Assembly: GCA_050180745.1 (NCBI GenBank)
Contig: JBFXDW010000004.1
Coordinates: 1 to 33,471, forward strand
Direction of reading: 5' to 3'
Length of the DNA: 33,471 nt
From: JBFXDW01 sp050180745
GTDB lineage: Bacteria > Pseudomonadota > Alphaproteobacteria > UBA9219
Part shown: positions 31,295-33,471 of the stretch, in pieces
How the letters are laid out: each line of letters begins with the position of its first letter
Numbering within the stretch: the stretch's first letter is position 1
Program-made: the position numbers and the translations under genes
The notes under the pieces: model-generated
The model's database searches: none
Seen by the model: the letters and a program-made list of their open reading frames with translations, nothing else
What the model was told of the DNA's origin: nothing

Positions 31295-32638
31295 ATGGCA
31301 GACGTGGAAAAAACATCGAAGAAGGCGGGCAAGAAGAATTCTAATCTGACTCGCACGATCCAAGTGGATGAGCTGTCTCGGGTCGAGGGCGAGGGGGCGC
31401 TCTTTGTGCGGATTAAGGATGGCGAGATTCAGGAATGTAAATTCAAAATTGTTGAGCCGCCTCGTTTTTTCGAAGCTTTCCTACGCGGGCGGGACTATCG
31501 GGAAGTGCCCGACATTACTGCACGGATTTGCGGTATTTGTCCGATGGCCTATCTTATGGGCTCGCAGCAGGCCATGGAGCATGCTTTCAAGGTTGAGATC
31601 CCAAAGCAGATTCGTGATCTACGGCGCTTGATGTATTGCGGCGAATGGATCGAGAGTCACGTTCTTCATGCGGCGATGCTGCATGCGCCGGATTTTCTGG
31701 GGCTTGATGATGCTCTGCAGTTAGCAGCTAAAAATAAGGAAGTGGTTGAAAAGGCCTTGCAGCTTAAAAAGCTGGGGAATGATATTCTCGAAGTGATCGG
31801 CGGCGGGCGGGCAATCCACCCTGTCAACACGCGCGTGGGCGGCTTTTATAAGGCTCCAGCCAAGGATGCCGTTCATGGGCTGATCGAGCGGATGAAGTGG
31901 GGCATTGATGCCTCGATTGATCTCGCTAAGCTTTTCGGCACGTTCGATTTTCCGGATTATGAATATGAATATAATTATGTGTCTATGACGCATCCTGATG
32001 AATATGCGATTGTTGAGGGTGATGTGATTAGCAGCAGCGGGATTCATATTCCTGTCAGCGAGTTCCACAATCATTTCCGCGAGACGCATGTGGTGCACTC
32101 GACAGCTCTGCAGGGGACGACAAGCGAGGATGGACAACCCTATTTCACGGGGCCGAATGCGCGCTATAACAATAACTACGACAAGCTCAGTAAAATGTCT
32201 AAGCAGGTTGCCAAGGATATTGGATTGGGTACAAAATGTCATAATCCGTTCAAGAGTATTTTGGTGCGCATGGTGGAGACTCTTTATTCTTGTGAAGAGG
32301 GGATTCGGCTTGCCAAGGAATACGAAGAATTCGATCCCCCCTATATCGAAGCAAAACCTAGGGCTAGTGAAGGCTTTGGCATGACGGAAGCGCCACGGGG
32401 TGTTTGTTTCCACCGCTATAAGCTGGACCGCAACGGGTTGGTTGAGAATGCCACAATTTCTTCTCCTACAGCGCAGAACCAGCCGCAGATTGAGCGCGAT
32501 CTTTATGGCGTGGTAGAGCGCAGCATGGATCTTGACGAGAATGCCTTGAAGGTCCGTTGTGAGCAGACTATTCGCAACTACGATCCTTGCATTTCGTGCT
32601 CGACACACTTTTTGCGCCTGACGTTGGTGAAGGAGTAA
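31295..32638 (+). CDS. hydA: Group 3b [NiFe] hydrogenase large (catalytic) subunit HydA
   Basis: ATG 31295 is preferred to the adjacent TTG 31292 because GGGAG lies six bases ahead; the protein has 447 residues. The Ni-Fe site ligands are the L1 motif RICGICPMAY (Cys79, Cys82) and the L2 motif DPCISCSTH (Cys432, Cys435). After His438 a nine-residue tail (FLRLTLVKE) remains, which should be removed by the maturation endopeptidase encoded just downstream once nickel is in place. The sequence RVEGEGALFVRI near the N-terminus is typical of soluble group 3 subunits. Ligands are complete, so the enzyme should be functional. The enzyme catalyses reversible H2 oxidation coupled to NAD(P) and in some archaea reduces sulfur. 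Confidence 0.96.
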   Translation: MADVEKTSKKAGKKNSNLTRTIQVDELSRVEGEGALFVRIKDGEIQECKFKIVEPPRFFEAFLRGRDYREVPDITARICGICPMAYLMGSQQAMEHAFKVEIPKQIRDLRRLMYCGEWIESHVLHAAMLHAPDFLGLDDALQLAAKNKEVVEKALQLKKLGNDILEVIGGGRAIHPVNTRVGGFYKAPAKDAVHGLIERMKWGIDASIDLAKLFGTFDFPDYEYEYNYVSMTHPDEYAIVEGDVISSSGIHIPVSEFHNHFRETHVVHSTALQGTTSEDGQPYFTGPNARYNNNYDKLSKMSKQVAKDIGLGTKCHNPFKSILVRMVETLYSCEEGIRLAKEYEEFDPPYIEAKPRASEGFGMTEAPRGVCFHRYKLDRNGLVENATISSPTAQNQPQIERDLYGVVERSMDLDENALKVRCEQTIRNYDPCISCSTHFLRLTLVKE

Positions 32639-32738
32639 GAAAGCGAAGGACTGATGTCGAATACTCGTGATTTCCGTTTGGTAGATTCGAGATTTGCAAC
32701 GTTTGGAAGCTTTTCATTTTTCGGAAATAAAAAATGGG

Positions 32739-32758
32739 ACTCCCGCCTGCGCGGGAGT
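32739..32758. repeat. GC hairpin between hydA and the maturation protease
   Basis: ACTCCCGC and GCGGGAGT form a perfect 8-base stem with a CTGC loop. TGACGGTTGTTTTTATTG follows, a weak T-run. It belongs to the dispersed palindrome family and may reduce transcription from the structural genes into the maturation genes. The rest of 32639-32830 has no gene I can support. Confidence 0.6.
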
Positions 32759-32830
32759 GACGGTTGTTTTTATTGTTAAGATATAGCCTATGTTAGTCAG
32801 CCAGCTTGTTCTTGGGGAGATGTTTTCTAT

Positions 32831-33289
32831 ATGGTGCAGATGTTTCTTGGTGTAGGCAATCTCCATCGCGGCGATGATGGCGTAGGGCCTTATTTAGCGC
32901 AGCGCTTGGCGGATAATGATATTCTGAAAGAGAGAGAGGTTGAAGTTCTGCCGCATAGTGGTGAGGGCGCGTCCTTGATGCATCTATGGGAGGGGCTTGA
33001 TTTCGTTGTCATCGTGGACTGTATGAAGACGGGGTTGCCTTTAGGAACCGTGAGGCGGTTTGATGTATTGAAAGAAGAATTACATGGCGGCGTGTTTCGA
33101 TACTCCAGCCACTTATTCGGGCTGGCCGAGGCTGTGGAGATGGCGCGGCAATTGGGGAAGCTGCCAAAAGCTATGATCGTTTATGGAATCGAGGGCATCA
33201 CTTTTGCTTTTGAAGAAGGCCGTTCGCCTGAAGTTGAAGCTGTTCTTCCGGAAGTTGAAGCGGCGGTGATTGGGGAGTTTTGTTTTTAG
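32831..33289 (+). CDS. Hydrogenase maturation endopeptidase (HybD/HyaD/HoxW family)
   Basis: The 152-residue protein has the family start GVGNLHRGDDGVGPYLAQRL. The nickel-sensing residues match the known trio of HybD: Asp16 (in RGDDG, Glu16 in HybD), Asp63 in VDC and His94 in YSSHLFGLAEAVEMA. It clips the C-terminal tail of the large subunit after nickel insertion; here the obvious substrate is HydA, encoded 192 bases upstream. Its stop overlaps the hypA ATG by zero to one base (TAG then ATG), so it is coupled to hypA. A spacer with a hairpin separates it from hydA, so it may have its own promoter; GGGGAG lies about 11 bases before the start. Confidence 0.93.
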   Translation: MVQMFLGVGNLHRGDDGVGPYLAQRLADNDILKEREVEVLPHSGEGASLMHLWEGLDFVVIVDCMKTGLPLGTVRRFDVLKEELHGGVFRYSSHLFGLAEAVEMARQLGKLPKAMIVYGIEGITFAFEEGRSPEVEAVLPEVEAAVIGEFCF

Positions 33290-33471
33290 ATGCACGAAGT
33301 GTCGTTATGTGAAAACATTCTGAAAATACTTGAGCGCAAGGCCAAGGAAGAGGGCTTTGCGCGTGTGGTCAAGGTCGAGCTGACTTTGGGAGACCTCTCA
33401 GGCGCAAGCCAAGAATCTATGGAATTCTGTTTTCCTCTCGTAGCCAAAGGGACTCTGGCTGAAGGGGCTGA
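33290..33471 (+). CDS. hypA: Hydrogenase nickel incorporation protein HypA, 5' part (cut by window end)
   Basis: The frame starts at ATG 33290, directly after the maturation-protease stop, and stays open to the window end (60 codons). It reads MHEVSLCENILKILERKAKE; the initial Met-His-Glu, with His2 as nickel ligand, is the HypA signature, and VELTLGDLSGASQESMEFCF matches the conserved middle. The zinc-binding CxxC pairs expected later lie beyond the window. HypA with HypB inserts nickel into the large subunit. The rest of a hyp cluster probably continues downstream. Confidence 0.93.
   Translation, partial: MHEVSLCENILKILERKAKEEGFARVVKVELTLGDLSGASQESMEFCFPLVAKGTLAEGA

Overview
The window reads as chromosomal DNA from an alphaproteobacterium. 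I base this on gene content and local order, not on a search: a DUF1013/TrcR-type regulator, a Coq10-type START protein, hfq followed by hflX, a YfgM-like gene upstream of bamB, slt divergent from smpB, the acpS-lepB-rnc-era block, and a giant two-TM coiled-coil protein of the kind described as polar growth-pole-ring proteins in Rhizobiales. I cannot place the genus. Base composition is moderate, and the spacers are unusually rich in short dispersed repeats.

Layout. Positions 1-3000: the 3' part of an unrecognised gene, then a MepK-like M15 peptidase and a YcbB-like L,D-transpeptidase on the minus strand (peptidoglycan remodelling). Positions 3187-6235, plus strand: a Coq10/RatA-like START protein, hfq, hflX and an inositol-monophosphatase-family phosphatase; the last three overlap or nearly so. 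Positions 6288-8298, minus strand: the YfgM-like protein and BamB (envelope assembly). Positions 8440-8794: tRNA-Asp with an odd duplication of its 3' end around a small palindromic insert. Positions 8908-12978: a small lipoprotein, TrcR, lytic transglycosylase Slt, SmpB and a small exported protein. Positions 13284-14753: an A/T-richer orphan, a membrane-anchored protein with two EF-hand/dockerin-like loops. Positions 15042-21629: the giant 2195-residue coiled-coil protein. Then mutS (minus strand), acpS, lepB, rnc and era (plus strand). Positions 28327 to the end: a four-subunit group 3b-type (sulfhydrogenase/NADP-linked) [NiFe] hydrogenase in the order hydB-hydG-hydD-hydA, then its maturation endopeptidase and the start of hypA.

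The least conventional content lies between genes. Spacers carry phased 7-base arrays of the form ATTCAGG/ATTCAGC, or GATCCCC in one place. Most abut a stop codon (the phosphatase gene, the giant gene, mutS); one runs into the acpS start codon. The arrays often face each other as inverted pairs and share a flank resembling CTTCCTGTTTCTTTC. Most ATTCAGG-type junctions create a GATTC (GANTC) site, the CcrM methylation sequence of alphaproteobacteria. The GATCCCC array gives nine regularly spaced G-runs in the transcript of the giant gene just after its stop codon. A second, unrelated family of short palindromes (GTCATTCC...GGAATGAC and relatives) is also scattered through the spacers. I regard the heptamer element as the best candidate for something undescribed here; the hydrogenase and core genes look conventional.
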